Assembly (NCBI GenBank): GCA_963556255.1
Contig: OY744609.1
Coordinates: forward strand, 9,409,283 to 9,473,282
Direction: 5' to 3'
Source: Allolobophora icterica
Taxonomy: Eukaryota > Annelida > Clitellata > Crassiclitellata > Lumbricidae
Length of the DNA: 64,000 nucleotides
The number at the start of each line of letters is the position of its first letter. Within the stretch, counting starts at the first letter, position 1. The position numbers and the translations under genes are program-made. Positions 10,570-24,453 of this stretch are shown here, piece by piece. A model generated the notes under the pieces. That model ran no database searches, was not told the origin of the DNA, and was given only the letters and a program-made list of their open reading frames with translations.

Positions 10570-12279
10570 TAATAGGGAGGAAAAAAATGGAATAATTGTC
10601 TTAAATATTATGAAACGAGGACCTTTAATTTGCTTTGGAGTACTTGTAAATGAATCAGTCTTGTTTATCTGTATACACATGTTCTATGCAGAATGCAGAT
10701 GCCATTATTATTAAACCCTATTATTTTATTTTGTTAATATTAATAACCACACTATTCAGAGGAACATAAGTAACAATTGAAACTATGCATAGCATGTTCG
10801 ATGGCATACAATCAAAGCAAAACAATGAAGCAGATAATATACAGGTGTGTTGTGTTCAGATTGTACACCTGCTCGAAAATGCATAGGTCGAGTTTCTGTA
10901 GCAACTGATTTCGCTTCATTGCTGGCACGCATTGCATGGGTGTGATTTGGGGATGGAAACTTCTCTTGGGCTGAGATAAACTCTTGTGGTCCTAACTGTG
11001 CGTCCGATTCACATTTCTATGTGACTTCACACACGTTAAAAATGTTGTAATAATAATAATACTAATAATAGAGGTGATGCGTCTATGTATCTGAGCACCA
11101 TTCGCTTATTGGTTGACTTTTGTTCTTACTGACTAACAATATTCAGATTTGAGAAAAGCAGGCAGTGCTCTTGTGAGGTATTTAAAAGGTGCTATTGTAA
11201 GTGTCTGCATACATACACACATTCATACGTGCATACATAAATGCATACATACATGATGCTACTGCAGAGTCACAGGTCCAAAAATGTAAGTATTGTGCAC
11301 TATGATGGTCGGCCTGTGTTATCGGGTTACACATGTTCTGTACAGTCGATGAGCAGACTGCAGATGATGATGATGATTATTATTATTATTATTATCACTG
11401 GTGGCGATCTTGTTTGAAGGGTGTGGGGGACACCGGACACTTTTGAACTGACCTGGTGAAAAAAGAGGTGAACAAATTTTTTGCCGCTCATGTGCGAAAA
11501 AACTACCTTTTTGGTGTTTCTTCAAAATTGGGGGTGTCCCCTCACTGTTAAAGGTGGGGGTCTGATCCCCTCGACCCCCGGGATCGCCGCCCATGATTAT
11601 TATTATTTTATGCTATATGTAATAATGTAATTGTTAAGACTATCCCGAACTTCTGTGGCTGAATTAATCATTTGCTCAGCCTCACCCTATAATTCTAAAC
11701 CTTTACTTTAAAGTTTAAAGCAAAGAAATATAAAGCGGGTCTTTCGGCCAAAAGTGATTTAAACGTAACTCTGGCCGCGTCTAAGACGTTTCTGGTCACA
11801 AAACAGGTTTGGAGACAGCCGTTTATATCTGATATTTTGGAACTCGATGGAAAGCGTCTTGATTTTAGAAAGTAGTTCCAGTGGCGCAGGCAGCGACTTG
11901 TGCCGTTCATCGTTTTTCTAACATCTATGCTAATAATTTTACCTGAACTACAGGTAGGCCTATACGATCTCGTCAAGATGCAATGTTCCTAAACATCGCA
12001 GAACAAAAGACAAATCAGCAGAAGTGATCGTATTTGGCGTATAATATTTAACGAACGAATTTTAATGTTTGAAAAGTGTGTCTTAATCGCTGCTCGTTGA
12101 TTTGTAACTACGGACTATTTTGCGCTGAGTAAGGTCATCCTAGCGCCTGTGTGTGCTTTTTACAGGTGTTGTGTTGGTTTGGGATATGCTGTGATATTAT
12201 GGCGATTTTGTTTTGAATACTGTGTTAATGTAAAGCTGTACGATTTTTAAGTGTTGTCTTTTGGGATTGTTAGGGCAAG
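10570..12279. other. FASTKD/melanotransferrin intergenic region
   Basis: About 1.7 kb between the genes. It holds short (AAT)n and (ATT)n tracts (11048, 11380), a CATA tract at about 11215-11250 and the inverted-repeat element at 11396-11595. The last 650 bp before 12280 should contain the melanotransferrin promoter, but I see no convincing TATA box or other element. Confidence 0.5.
11396..11595. mobile_element. Short inverted-repeat element, CATGGGCGGCGATC family
   Basis: 200 bp with ends CACTGGTGGCGATC and GATCGCCGCCCATG. ATTATTAT flanks both sides, but that flank is an (ATT)n tract, so the duplication is not independent evidence. A longer relative occupies 57821-58343. G-rich internal blocks give a spurious 91-codon frame. 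Confidence 0.6.
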
Positions 12280-13583
12280 ATGAAGGCTGTTCAGACTGTT
12301 GTTATATTTATTCTCGGCGTAGTTTTGTGGAAGGCGTCTGCTCAGATCCGACAAGGTAACTTCCACGCAGTTCTGATCTTAAAATATTTAGGTGACGCTT
12401 ATCTAATGATAGTTCGTTTCTGCTTTCAGTCGACTGCTGTATGATTTAATGAGATTTATCTGAAATAAAAGCACAGATTGTACTACTCGTAAATAATTAT
12501 CGCCGATACGCTGATTCAGTGTATTGTAAGGTAATAACGGCAATAACAGGTATTCATATAACGCAGTGTTTTAGTTGTCAAAAAGAGCTGGGGTTCGAAA
12601 TTTTACAGATCACCAAAGTACACCAGCGCAAGTCAAGATCAAATGTTGTTAATATGTTACCAACGAAACTGCAGACGACTCATGAGGTAATAGTTTCCTG
12701 ACCACCCCTCCCCAATATCTTCAGTTGCTTAGCTGATGGGTTAGAAAAGAGCTATGAGGTCAAACCCCAATCTCAGACATCTAAAGCACTGATATAGCGC
12801 TGTGTAATGCACTTGGTCTCAAACCCAATTGCCGAATATTTAAAGCAGCAGTTGTGTTGAGTGAGAAGGTGCCTTTATCGCCCTTTGGTAAGGTAAGTTA
12901 TGGTAAGGTAAGGTCATTGCTCATGTTTTGGATGCAGCCTGGAGCATCTGCCCTCAGAGACATCAAGAGCTGGAGATCAAAGGATCGAACAAACAAATGA
13001 TCGAGTTTGATCTGATCCAATAACTTCTATGGTGCCATTTTCATAATGCTCTAGATATCATTCAATGGTCGATCAACGGAAATTTTCTCAGAAATTGTTA
13101 TACGTTTTGGAGAAGACCCGCCAAAATACAGCAGATTCAAATAACACAAAGCGTAACTTCGACATTGGTTCACATTTGGAAGTGATGTAGGCATGGGTTA
13201 CACGTGTAGTACACCTTTAGGGTAGCTTTCATACATCTACTTTCGAGCGTGCCTCTCTGATTATATTTGTGGAGAGGCACTATGTAAATTCCCTTAAATA
13301 AATAAATGAATACATGAACCTTTAGTAGTAATATTAATAATAATATTGATGATAATTAATAAGGCAATGAAATCACATCTGGAACGGCTATAACTCGTCA
13401 AGTTCCGGCTCAGCAAAAGTGCCACAGAAGGCAATGGCATTGTTATTATTAGTAGTATTATTGTTATTATTTTTTTCCCTGAGGTACATGTGATCTCTCG
13501 GGAGTTCAAAAATTAGGGGGGCATTGTTCTGGAATGGCTAGTCTTCACAGATGGTTTTATCAGTGTAGAAGGTATTATTATTA

Positions 13584-13638
<55 letters not shown>

Positions 13639-16600
13639 TACCCCAGAATGCACCATCTTCTGCTCATGCTTCCATTGGCTGCTGCTGCTGCTGCTTTCAG
13701 AGGCAAGATGGTGTACGATGAACGAGTACGAGTATAGCAAGTGCAACGGCCTGCAACTGGCAATCCAGGCAAGAATCCTTGCCAACCGGACATATCCTGC
13801 CGGCACTACCAAGCGTTACGAGGATCTTCCTGAGTTCAAGTGCATCCTGGGAGCAGATCAGTATGACTGCATGACGATGATCGCCCAGATTCCCCCAATG
13901 GCCGATCTCATGCAGCTGGAGACGGGACTGTCGTACACCGCTGGAGAGTACTACAACATGATGCCCCTGGTAGCAGAGCAGTATGTCTTGAGTAAGTACT
14001 AGTGTCTGGAGTAAGTACTAGTATCTGGAGTAAGTACTGGTATTTAGATTAAGTATTAGTATTTTGAGTAAGTACTAGTATCTCATGTAAGTATTAGTAT
14101 ATGGGGTAAGTACTAGTATCTCGTTTAAGTACTAGTATATGGGGTAAGTATTAGTATATGGGTAAGTACTAGTATCTCGTGTAAGTACTATATTGGGTAA
14201 GTACTACTATCTCATGTAAGTACTATGGGGTAAGTATTAGTATATGGGTAAGTACTAGTATCTCGTGTAAGTACTAGTATATGGGGTAAGCACTACTATC
14301 TCGTGTAAGTACTAGTATATGGAGTAAGTACTAGTATCTCATGTCAGTACTAGTATCTGGAGTAATTATTTGTCTCTGGAGTAATTACTAATTACTGGAG
14401 TAAGTACTGGTATCTTCTGGATTTTGACCTGATTACTGACTATTGACCTGATTGGTTTTTGCGTGACATTGGTAGATGCCTTGTGCACTGGACATTGGTG
14501 CGATAGAAGTTACTAATTACAATCTTGAGAAGTGCTAGTACCTGGCACAAGTCCTTGAGTAGAGTGGAGTACTTGAGTAGGTTCTAGAGTGAAGTATTTA
14601 AGTGTGTTCTAGAGTGGAGTACTTGAGTAGTTTCTAGAGTGGAGTGCTTGTGTAGGTTCTAGAGTGGAGTACCTGAGTAGGTTCTAGAGTGAAGTACCTG
14701 AGTAAGTTCTACAGTGGAGTACTTGTGTAGGTTCTAGAGTGGAGTACCTGAGTAGGTTCTAGAGTGGATTTCCTGAGTAAGTTCTACAGTGGAGCACTTG
14801 TGTCGGTTCTACAGTGGAGTACTTGAGTAGGTTCTAGAGTGGAGTACTTGAGTAGGTTGTGAAGTGGAGTACTTGAGTAGGTACGAGTATCTGGTGTGAG
14901 TAGTGGTACTTTCTTCTTATCTAATGAGCGGGCTTTCGTAGAATGCTGAAGAATCTTTTGTTTGTCACCCTAATAGCAGCTGCTTAAGCCTGTTTGCGGT
15001 GCATTTAGTTACAGTATTTTGCACGTTACAAATCGACTTATAATAATAATAATTATAATGATAATAATAATAATAATAATAAAAATGAGTGTATTCTGTG
15101 TTTTCAATGATTGATGATTTTAATTAATGACAGGTGATGGAGACGAGGGTCTTTCGTACTATGCAGTTGTCGTAGTGAGAAAATCGAATTCAAACATCAA
15201 CTTTAACAATCTTAAGGGTGCCAGAGCGTGCATGACGGGTAAGTGTGAATAACTCTGCTTTAGTCTTAAGCAGCACAGTATTTGGGGTGTGAGTAAGCTT
15301 CTTTTGAATTCTATTGTTCTAATGAAAAATTTGTTGAAAAATGGATTGTGATTATGGATTGTGGTTTCAGTTAAAACATTTGATTATTGCATTACCATAC
15401 AATGCTGTTATCAAAATGATTATCATACAGTGCGGTTGTCATAATGATTTTCAAAATGATTATCAAAGTTATTATCAGAATAATTATCATACAGTACGGT
15501 TGTCATAATGATTATTGTAATGATTATCATAATGATTATCATACAGTGCGGTTGTCATAATGATTATCAGAATGATTATGAGAATGATTATCATACAGTG
15601 CATTTGTCATAATGATTATCATACAGCGCGGTTGTCATTGTGATTATCATAATAATTATCATACATTGCAGTTGTTAGAATGATTATCGTAATGATTATA
15701 ATAATTTTTATCATACAGTGTGGTTGTCATAATGATTATCATCAGAGGCGGATTATGGCATGTTCAACATGTTCGGCCGAACAGGGGCCCCCACACTTGA
15801 GGGGCCCCCACACATGCAAAATAAATTTTTCAATATTTTATAATTATTGTTATTTGTTAAGTCTAATAGTAAAAATGAGCAAAAAACTCGGAACAAATTA
15901 TTAGAAACTACTCATTTAATATACACAACTTTCGCACATGTGTGGACCCCTATTGGAGTTCCATTATCAGGCAGATTCATCTTAAAAAACAGCCAGAAAT
16001 GCTAATAAGACCTATTTTTACTTGCTGTTTTCTACCCGAGGTACAAAAAGGCCTATTGTTACATCATTTCAATTATGAAACACGTTTTTTGTTAACAAAT
16101 TTAAATTTTGAAAAGTCTACTGTAATTTAGTTTAAATTTAGAATTAGAATTGTTTAAACGTCTATTATTTTTAATCTCAGATATAGAGAATTAACGCCTT
16201 GATTCTCTTACTTAAATTATGAAAAAGTCTATTGTTCAAAGTTAGAGAATAAAAGACTATATCATTCGTTAAGTAGCCCAGGGCCACCGACAGAAATTCC
16301 GGGCCCCTAGGCAGAGCAGTCATGGGCCCCTAAACTCTCATTAGGCATTATGAGAAAAGTTGATTGTGCCCGGGCCCATAAAAATCGTCCGATAATCGCC
16401 GGGCCCCTGGGCATTTCCCTTCAGGCCCTCCCTCTCGGCGGGCCTGAAGTAGCCTACGTCATTTCGATTATGGAACACGTCTATAACTAATAATTTTAGA
16501 TTTAGAGAATAAAGGCCTTTGTTACGTCATTTCAATTAGGAAAGTCTATTAATGTCATTAAGTTTAAATTTAGAAAAATAGGCCTAAAGACCTATTGTAA

Positions 16601-19600
16601 CGTCATTTTAATTGTTAAACACGTCTACTGTTTGTAATTTTAGATTTATAGAATAATGGCCATTCTTACGTCACTTCAGTTATGAATAAGTCTATTGTTA
16701 TTAGGTTTAATAGAGAATAAAGACCTATTGTTACGTCACTTCAATTATGATCGACACATGCTTCCAAAATGAAACACGTCTATTGTTAGTAATTTTAAAT
16801 TATTATTTTTATTTTCATTATTGTTGTTTTGTTATTATATTTATTATTACGCTGTTTCTCATTATTATTATATTAATTGCTATTGTTATTATTACTATCA
16901 GCATAGCGTCATCATCATCATTATTATTCGGCTTTGCGCATAAATGGCGCCAAATATAGATTCATTGGGCGCCATTATATTCATTTAAAGGTCTTGAAGG
17001 GGAAGCGATGCGCCATTTGGTACCCCCACTTTCTAGACCAAAGTTTCGCCTCTGACATGACCGGAACACTCAAGTGCTATGTGACACCTTATAAAATGAC
17101 GAAACTTTATTGTGTAGCCTACAGTGTACAGTCGTTGGGGCCCCCACAGTTTTACTGAACAGGGCCTCCACATTTGTTAATCCGGCCCTGATTATCATGA
17201 TTATCATGCAGTGCATAATGTCATAATGTCACTGTATGATTATCATACAGTGCTGTTGTCATACAGTGCTGTTGTTGTGATACTATGGACCTTTCAGATT
17301 AGATTGGATTAGACATTAATGCTTCTGGCACACTCATTACATCGGTCTGATGTGCTCTTGTAGGTGTTGGTCGTGCTGCTGGTTGGATTTACCCCATTTC
17401 AACCCTGTTGGAGAGTGAGATCATGGACGTCGTCGAATGCAACGTTCCTGTTAAGTCTGCGGCTGCTTTCTTCGGACCAATGTGCGCTCCTGATGGACTG
17501 GAGCGATTCTACAATCCCTTTGGTCAGTAGCATGAATATCGTTTTGTTTGGCCATCTTTTTTGTTGTTGCTTTCGATGCGTGTTTTACAGTTTTTGGCCA
17601 CTTGTTTGATGTTTACTTTGGCCATGTGTTTTTTTGTTTCTTTCGGCACCTGCTTTACCATTTTGTTGGCCACCAGTTTTACCATTTTCTTTGGCCACCT
17701 GTTTTACCATTGTTTTGCCTTCTGTCAACATCGTATTGCAAGTTCCTTTAGTTAATATTTAGCTTAAGAAAATGGTCACCTAGCCTGCATCTGAGCATAC
17801 CTGCAAATGCTACTATCTTTCGACACAGCTTGGGTCCAGACTCCAAACATGATATTCAGAGCTGTTTACTACAGCTGGGAACTACGTTTGTTGGGCTCCA
17901 CGTGTGTGCTTGGTCACACCACTGGTGACTCCTCTAGTTTTCTGTGCATTGTTTTCCTTGCTAAGGACATCTTTGTCTCAGTGACATTGATAATTATAAT
18001 AATAATCTTTTCTTTATTTAAGCGCCTGCTAACCGCACTGCGCTGTACAGTGAACATACATATAGTAGAAACGGCAGCCATGCAGGGCGCCTTAAATACA
18101 TGTATACAGTAGAAGCACATGATAACAGTTTTACAGGAGTCGAATACAACTGTTTTATACGGCAGCCACCAGGGCGCCAATCACGGCCTACTATTCATTC
18201 AACCACCGCCGCCACCTAGCGAGTGGAAGGCTGAATAAACTTAGCGGGGTCTACGGGATCAATCTCGGTACCTACTGCTCTTCACGCCAGTGTGTTATCG
18301 ATTACTCTACGGTCTCCCCATTTGACATCATATAGATTGGCACTGGCAGTCTTATGTCAAGCACTTAACACTTACGCTGAGCTTGTCCTAAAATGTATGG
18401 AAAACTAATCCCTCTCGTCATTAAAAGGTTAAGATCAATCAATCAATCAATATTCGTTTAATTCAACAAATCCAGTTGACAATAACACAACAGATTACAG
18501 AAGCATGATAATAATAGAATGGAGAATAAAGGGATGTGTTAATTAATAAGCATCTTTGAACAAAGCACGAGGAATAAAATTACATTTATCTTTAGCTGGA
18601 AGAGTAAAATTGTGAGTTCTTGTCCTTAAGTCATAGTTATTATGTCGTGGGGGAGGAAAAATACCACGAAGGACATGGTAAGGCTGGCAACAGATTCTTT
18701 TAAATAAGCCAGCATCTGCAGCATCAATCATGTTATCCAAACTTGAGGTGCTATAGTAAGTACTAAGTATCCAGGCACACACATACATACCTGCATGATA
18801 GTGTTTCTCCATTTATTTAGAACTAGTTTTGCTATTGATTTCATTCCAGGCAACAATCCGGATACGGTTTGTCTGATCTGCAAGGGATCATTCTACGAGA
18901 AATGCACTGTGAATGACCCGTACGCAGATTATTCGGGAGCCATGAGTTGTTTGTTCAACGGAGACGCAGATATTGCTTTCGTCAGGAATTCGTCTCTCAC
19001 AGAGGCGCTGAGGCACACCAACTTATCACTAACGGTTGACGTAAGTGGCTTCGTTATTTAGGCAAATCCATCTAACGAGAGGGAAATGAGTTCAACTGTT
19101 GAACCGGTTAGAAAGGAGATGAAAGACATCAGAGAGAGACAGACAGACAGACAGACAGAGAGAGAGAGAGACATAGAAAGAGAAAGACAGAGACAGAGAT
19201 AGACAGACAAAGAGAGACAGAGACTTGGAGCTGTGTATTTGTTGAGAGAGAATGAGATGGACAAAGGTACTGACAGTTGCAGATACAGCGAGAGAAAGGA
19301 AGGAACACGAAAGTGAGTGGGTATCTATTGATTTCGTGATCAAGAACAAGAGTGAAATAAAACGTTTACAGTGACAGAAGAGTGCAAGGAAGGATGCACC
19401 TATTGACCTATTGACAGAGGGAGTGAGACGTAGAGACTGAGAACTTATGCAACCACGTACACTCACTTGCATCCAGACACCTTGCAGACACAATGGGAAG
19501 GAGAAACACATGCATAAGACTCATCTACAGCCTTTTATAAACTCTCAGACTTGTTGCGCTTGGGGCTGTCTAAGGGGCATTACCTCCCCCATTCCTTTTC

Positions 19601-22600
19601 TCTGAGTCCGAACTCCAACAGAGTATCAAGGCCTCTTTGGCTACCCTATTGATCTTTCAGGGGTGCTAACTATGCTGCAAAGTGGGGTACTTTGATACTT
19701 TGAAATCCGACAGAGGGATTCTAATTGAACCAATGCAGTACAGGTATTGTTTAATGTCTGACTGAAATTGGCCTTTATGGCAAAGACTTGCTGAAATTAC
19801 TGTATAGTAAGTTCAGATACAGTTGTTAACTTTTGATGTAACCTTTTCCCCTTATCGACATTTGGATTAACCTCCCCTCTTTGTTCCTACTAACTGACTT
19901 AAAGTAGGTTAACACTGTATTCTAGTGACAACAAAACTGAACAGATGAACCAGTGCTTAAGTTTGCAAGCGAGAATCACGACAATTAATGTGAAGCAGAA
20001 TATTAATACATATTTTGTTTTTGTATGAGTGTTATATCTAATAATACATATTTTGTTTTTAGTATCAGTATTATATTTATTAATACATATTTTGTTTTTG
20101 TATAAGTGTTATATTTAATAATACATATTTTGTTTTTAGTATCAATTATATATGTATTAATTCATATTTTGTTTTTAGCATCAATGTTATATTTATATTC
20201 CTTTAGGAGTTTGAATTGATTTGTACTGATGGAAGGCGTACTGCCGCCAGCGAATACGAAACCTGTAACTGGGGTAAGATTTCATCACATGTTGTCATGT
20301 CGTCTGCTGTCCGCGACGCTGGTATCCGTGGTGATTACAAGCTGCTGTTGAAACTGTTGAGCTGGGACTTTGGAGCGGCCGGCGCGAACACCGACCTTTT
20401 CCAACTGTTCGAGTCGAGTAAATACGGAAAGCAGAACTTGATGTTTACCGACGAAACACAACAACTGAAGGATGTTGCATCGGTGGCTGGTGGAACAAGA
20501 ACCAATTACTACACCTGGGCAGGTAAGTGCTTTGTTAACTGCTTTTGTGTCGTTGCATTGGTAAAGCTAAGTGCTTACCTGTGCTGCACCTGGATAGGTA
20601 AGTCCTTGATTCGCAATTGTTTTCTGTGTTATTACAAGTCTTCTGAAGTAAAGGTAAGTTTGTGTGTTTGGTTGAGCACGCGCCTTGTCACGTGGAGTGC
20701 ATAGTACCGTAACTTGTTGGTTAGAGTTCTTGGCTTGTAATGTGGAGAGTAGGGATTTGATCCTTCTCTGAGGCGGTTACTGTTTATGGACCTTGTGCAA
20801 GTCTTTGACACCGCACAAGTGCGCAGTGCTGTCAATACCATGTGTGTACTACTGAGCATTGAAAGGAGGGCAATATCAGTTTTTCTTGTATTTTATTGTA
20901 TTAAAGATTTAAAGGAAAAATTCATAATCTGCCACGGAAATAAAACAATACCTTACAATTTCTGTGTCCAGGCGAGGAAATGCGTAGGCGAATGGTCGTG
21001 CTGAACAAGTGTCCGATCCAGCAGGCACGATGGTGCGTTGTGTCACGGTATGAAATGGCAAAGTGCGAAAACATGATCATGGCTTTTGCCGCTCGCAGTC
21101 TCAAACCGGATCTCAATTGCATTATGGGTAGCAGTGTTCTCGACTGCATGCAGAAGATCCGAATTGGCGACGCCGATCTCATCACGCTAGATGCTTCTGA
21201 TGTGTACACAGCTGGGAAGTAAGTGGTCATCAGATTGTGATTGCTTCATGTGGTCGACTTGGTTTAATTAAATTAATTAAATTCTTGAGCTTTTACTTAA
21301 GTTTGTTTTGCTCATATGGGAATAATTGCTTGAGATTAGGAAGTGAATTTCTGGTAAAATAAGCGTCATCACAGTTTACTTTTATTTAATTACCTGATGC
21401 TAAACTCCTGTAATTCCACAATCTGTTGTTTGATTTCTTTTAAATAATTATTTTACTTGATTCTGATTGTTTGAGTAATTCCTTGATCTTTTCTTGGCAA
21501 GCTTGTTTTTGCAGTAATAAGAAAACAGATAAGGTAGTGATTGACGAGATGATTGAGTGATTGGTTGATCGTAGGCATTATGGATTGGTACCTATCGCTG
21601 CAGAGGACTACAGTGGTACTGATGATCCAGATAAGATTGGCTATTTGGCTGTGGCGGTTGCACGTCGCATGGATTCCTTCCTGACACTTTTCAATTTGAA
21701 ACGTGAGTGTTGTCCTGTTGTGCGACTTTTTCTCGGTTGCGTAGAAATGTAAACGCACCAGGTGCTATATAAATGTCCAGAGACTTGCATTTGTGGTATT
21801 GTCATGAAAGTTGATTGCTCTGAAGCTTTTCTGTATTAGAAGCAGCTTGCTACTTTCAGTGCGACCTAGGTGGTGCTATAAAAATATCCAAATACACTCA
21901 TACTTGTACATCGTAATCGTAATCTCCAAACTTCTAAAGCGGCACTTGAAGATAGATACATATATAGACATATACATAGACACATACATACATGTATATT
22001 GTATACATAAATACATACGAAGATGCGTGACATATCGCTTCATACAGACATACATGAATATAGGCTTTTAAGCATGCATAAATGCATACATACTTGCATA
22101 TATATTCACATACATACACACATACATACTTACATGATGATGAGTTCTCTGCCTGAAGGCAGGTCCATTGGCTGTACGCCACGTGGGAATGAGTGAGATG
22201 ATTTCCCGTTGCCTTCCTCATAGACAATTGTGGGTGAACACTTGTCCAAGGTCACTACACAGTGGCCTGAGGTAGGTTTGAACCTGCGACCCTCTGGTTA
22301 CAAGGCACAGAACATACTGCTATATTACTGCATCCCACCTACATACATGCATACACAGAGGTGGTCATCATAGAATTGCCTTACAATTCCTCAACCATAA
22401 CTTGAGCAGAAGTAACTGGCGATTAGTACTGCCATATTTTCTGATCTAACTTTATCTTCCATCTTTTTCTTGTTCGTTAATTGTAATTAATTTAATTGTT
22501 TGATAGAGAGGCGTTCCTGTCATTCATCTGTGATGTCAGCCTCTGGTTGGATCATCCCCGTCGACAAGCTGATAGAAACCGGGCAGATTCATTTCAAGGA

Positions 22601-24415
22601 TTGTAACGCTTACCTCGCTGTTGGTGAGCATCAATGAAGGCAGTCAATATTAAAATTTCTTAGCCCCACGCTAGATTTCCATCATGGAGACCAGTGTACG
22701 ACACCGGTGCCATATCATATGAAGTCTTCAAGGACCAAGTTGTTTGGCCATTTGACTGGGTCATAGATGGAGCTTTGTGTGAAGTTCACTGTATAAGTAG
22801 CCAGTCGTTTTTCGTGCCAATCATCTTTCCATGGAGGCGTCGTTAAACGAACATTGTCAAGCCGAAATGGTGGTTGTGTCTTCTGAATAACTTTGTCATT
22901 TAGATTTTTGATTTACTGACAACTCAACGTAAGGTTTATATTTACCATAATATTCTTATAGGATAATTGTTTAATTGCACTTGCTGAAGCCAGTCAAAAA
23001 TGCTGTGGGTTCTAGATTGGAATGTTTACTGACAGTTCTGCCTGCCATTCGAGCTTTGTACTTTTGAGGCGTTTCTATCGGGGAGGAGGGATACAGTAAT
23101 GGTTACACTCATGGCCAGGAGAGATTAGGTTCGCAGATCGATTCCCGCAACCCCCTCCCTCTAGGGCGGCGCTTTGCATGGCTGCCAAACCATGTGTTTG
23201 ATTAAGATCTTGATTGTACTTTTCATGTTTCAATGTAACCTTACTGTGTCTGTCAGTTTGAAATAATAAAGAATATTATTATTATAGCGGTCTGTGTTAC
23301 CTTGTCATTCTTTAATATGGATGGAATTTTTTTATTAGGGCAATACTTCAGCAAGAGCTGTGTCCCTGGAATCCTGGATGACTACTACAATCCACACGGC
23401 ACAAATCCTGTCAATCTGTGCGAGGCGTGCGGAACGCAAGGACCGGACAGGTGTATGAGGAGCGATGAAGAACTGTACTTTGGGGCAAGCGGTGCTTTCC
23501 GGTGCCTCACCGAAAGTAGGTTCTCTTTACTTTACTTAGACACTGTTATGATCTAATCTGGCTACTTTTATCATTCCATTATCCTAATGTAGTAGGCATC
23601 AATCGATGGCCGCTTCTGAGTTAAGTCTTTCTGAAGACATGTTCCTTGTGCAGAACATTTCAAGGTCCTTGAGGCCAAAGGACCTGCTGTGGATGATGTT
23701 CAGTCCAATAAAGACTAGACTTAAAGCCCTAGGTTTTAGGTTTGGCGGTTTCCCTCGTAGAATGAAGTGACCAACGACTGTAGGCGGTTCAAGTAAGCAT
23801 CTGTCGGCCAATGGGCGTTGATTTCATTTTGGTTTACACATCTTACAAGCATAGGCTGCTGAATTTAATTATATGCATAGCCTAGGCAACATCGTCCGCT
23901 TTGTGGAATGGAGGCGAGGCGCAGGGACGGTCGGTCGATCGGTGGTAGCCCCCACCCTAGGCCCTTCACCCTCCCTCTGGCCCTCTAGCGGTCGGACGGA
24001 TGGATGGAGATGCATCGCTAGGGCAGACTAGACCCGACAGGGCATACCCCGTACAGGCCCTACCTCGATCAATTGACCACTTGTATATATATAACCGAGC
24101 TGTGGGTCGACTAATTTGTGTATACGAAAGCCAGGTAAGCTGGCTAGAGGTCATACCTGTACTTCTAGAATGTATACAAGTTGTTCCAATTATCCAAATT
24201 TACCCCCCATACACTCATATTACTATGGAGTTCATTGCTATGAAGATACTTACAGGGTTGAGAAACAAGTCTGTAGTTTCTATATGCGATTAGATTGCCA
24301 TGAACAAATACGAACTTACTATTGTGGTAGATGGCGATCAAGAGGAAGCCATACGGGCATTTTTTGCTCACAACAACTGGAATTTTGAAAAAATTGGTAA
24401 TTATGAAGACGATGC

Positions 24416-24453
<38 letters not shown>

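Noticed and set aside
10222..10572. 116-codon plus-strand frame
   Set aside because: It is the SINE plus simple repeats; the cysteine-rich look is incidental.
19058..19511. Leucine/serine-rich 139-codon minus-strand frame
   Set aside because: Generated by the GA/GACA simple repeat inside a melanotransferrin intron.
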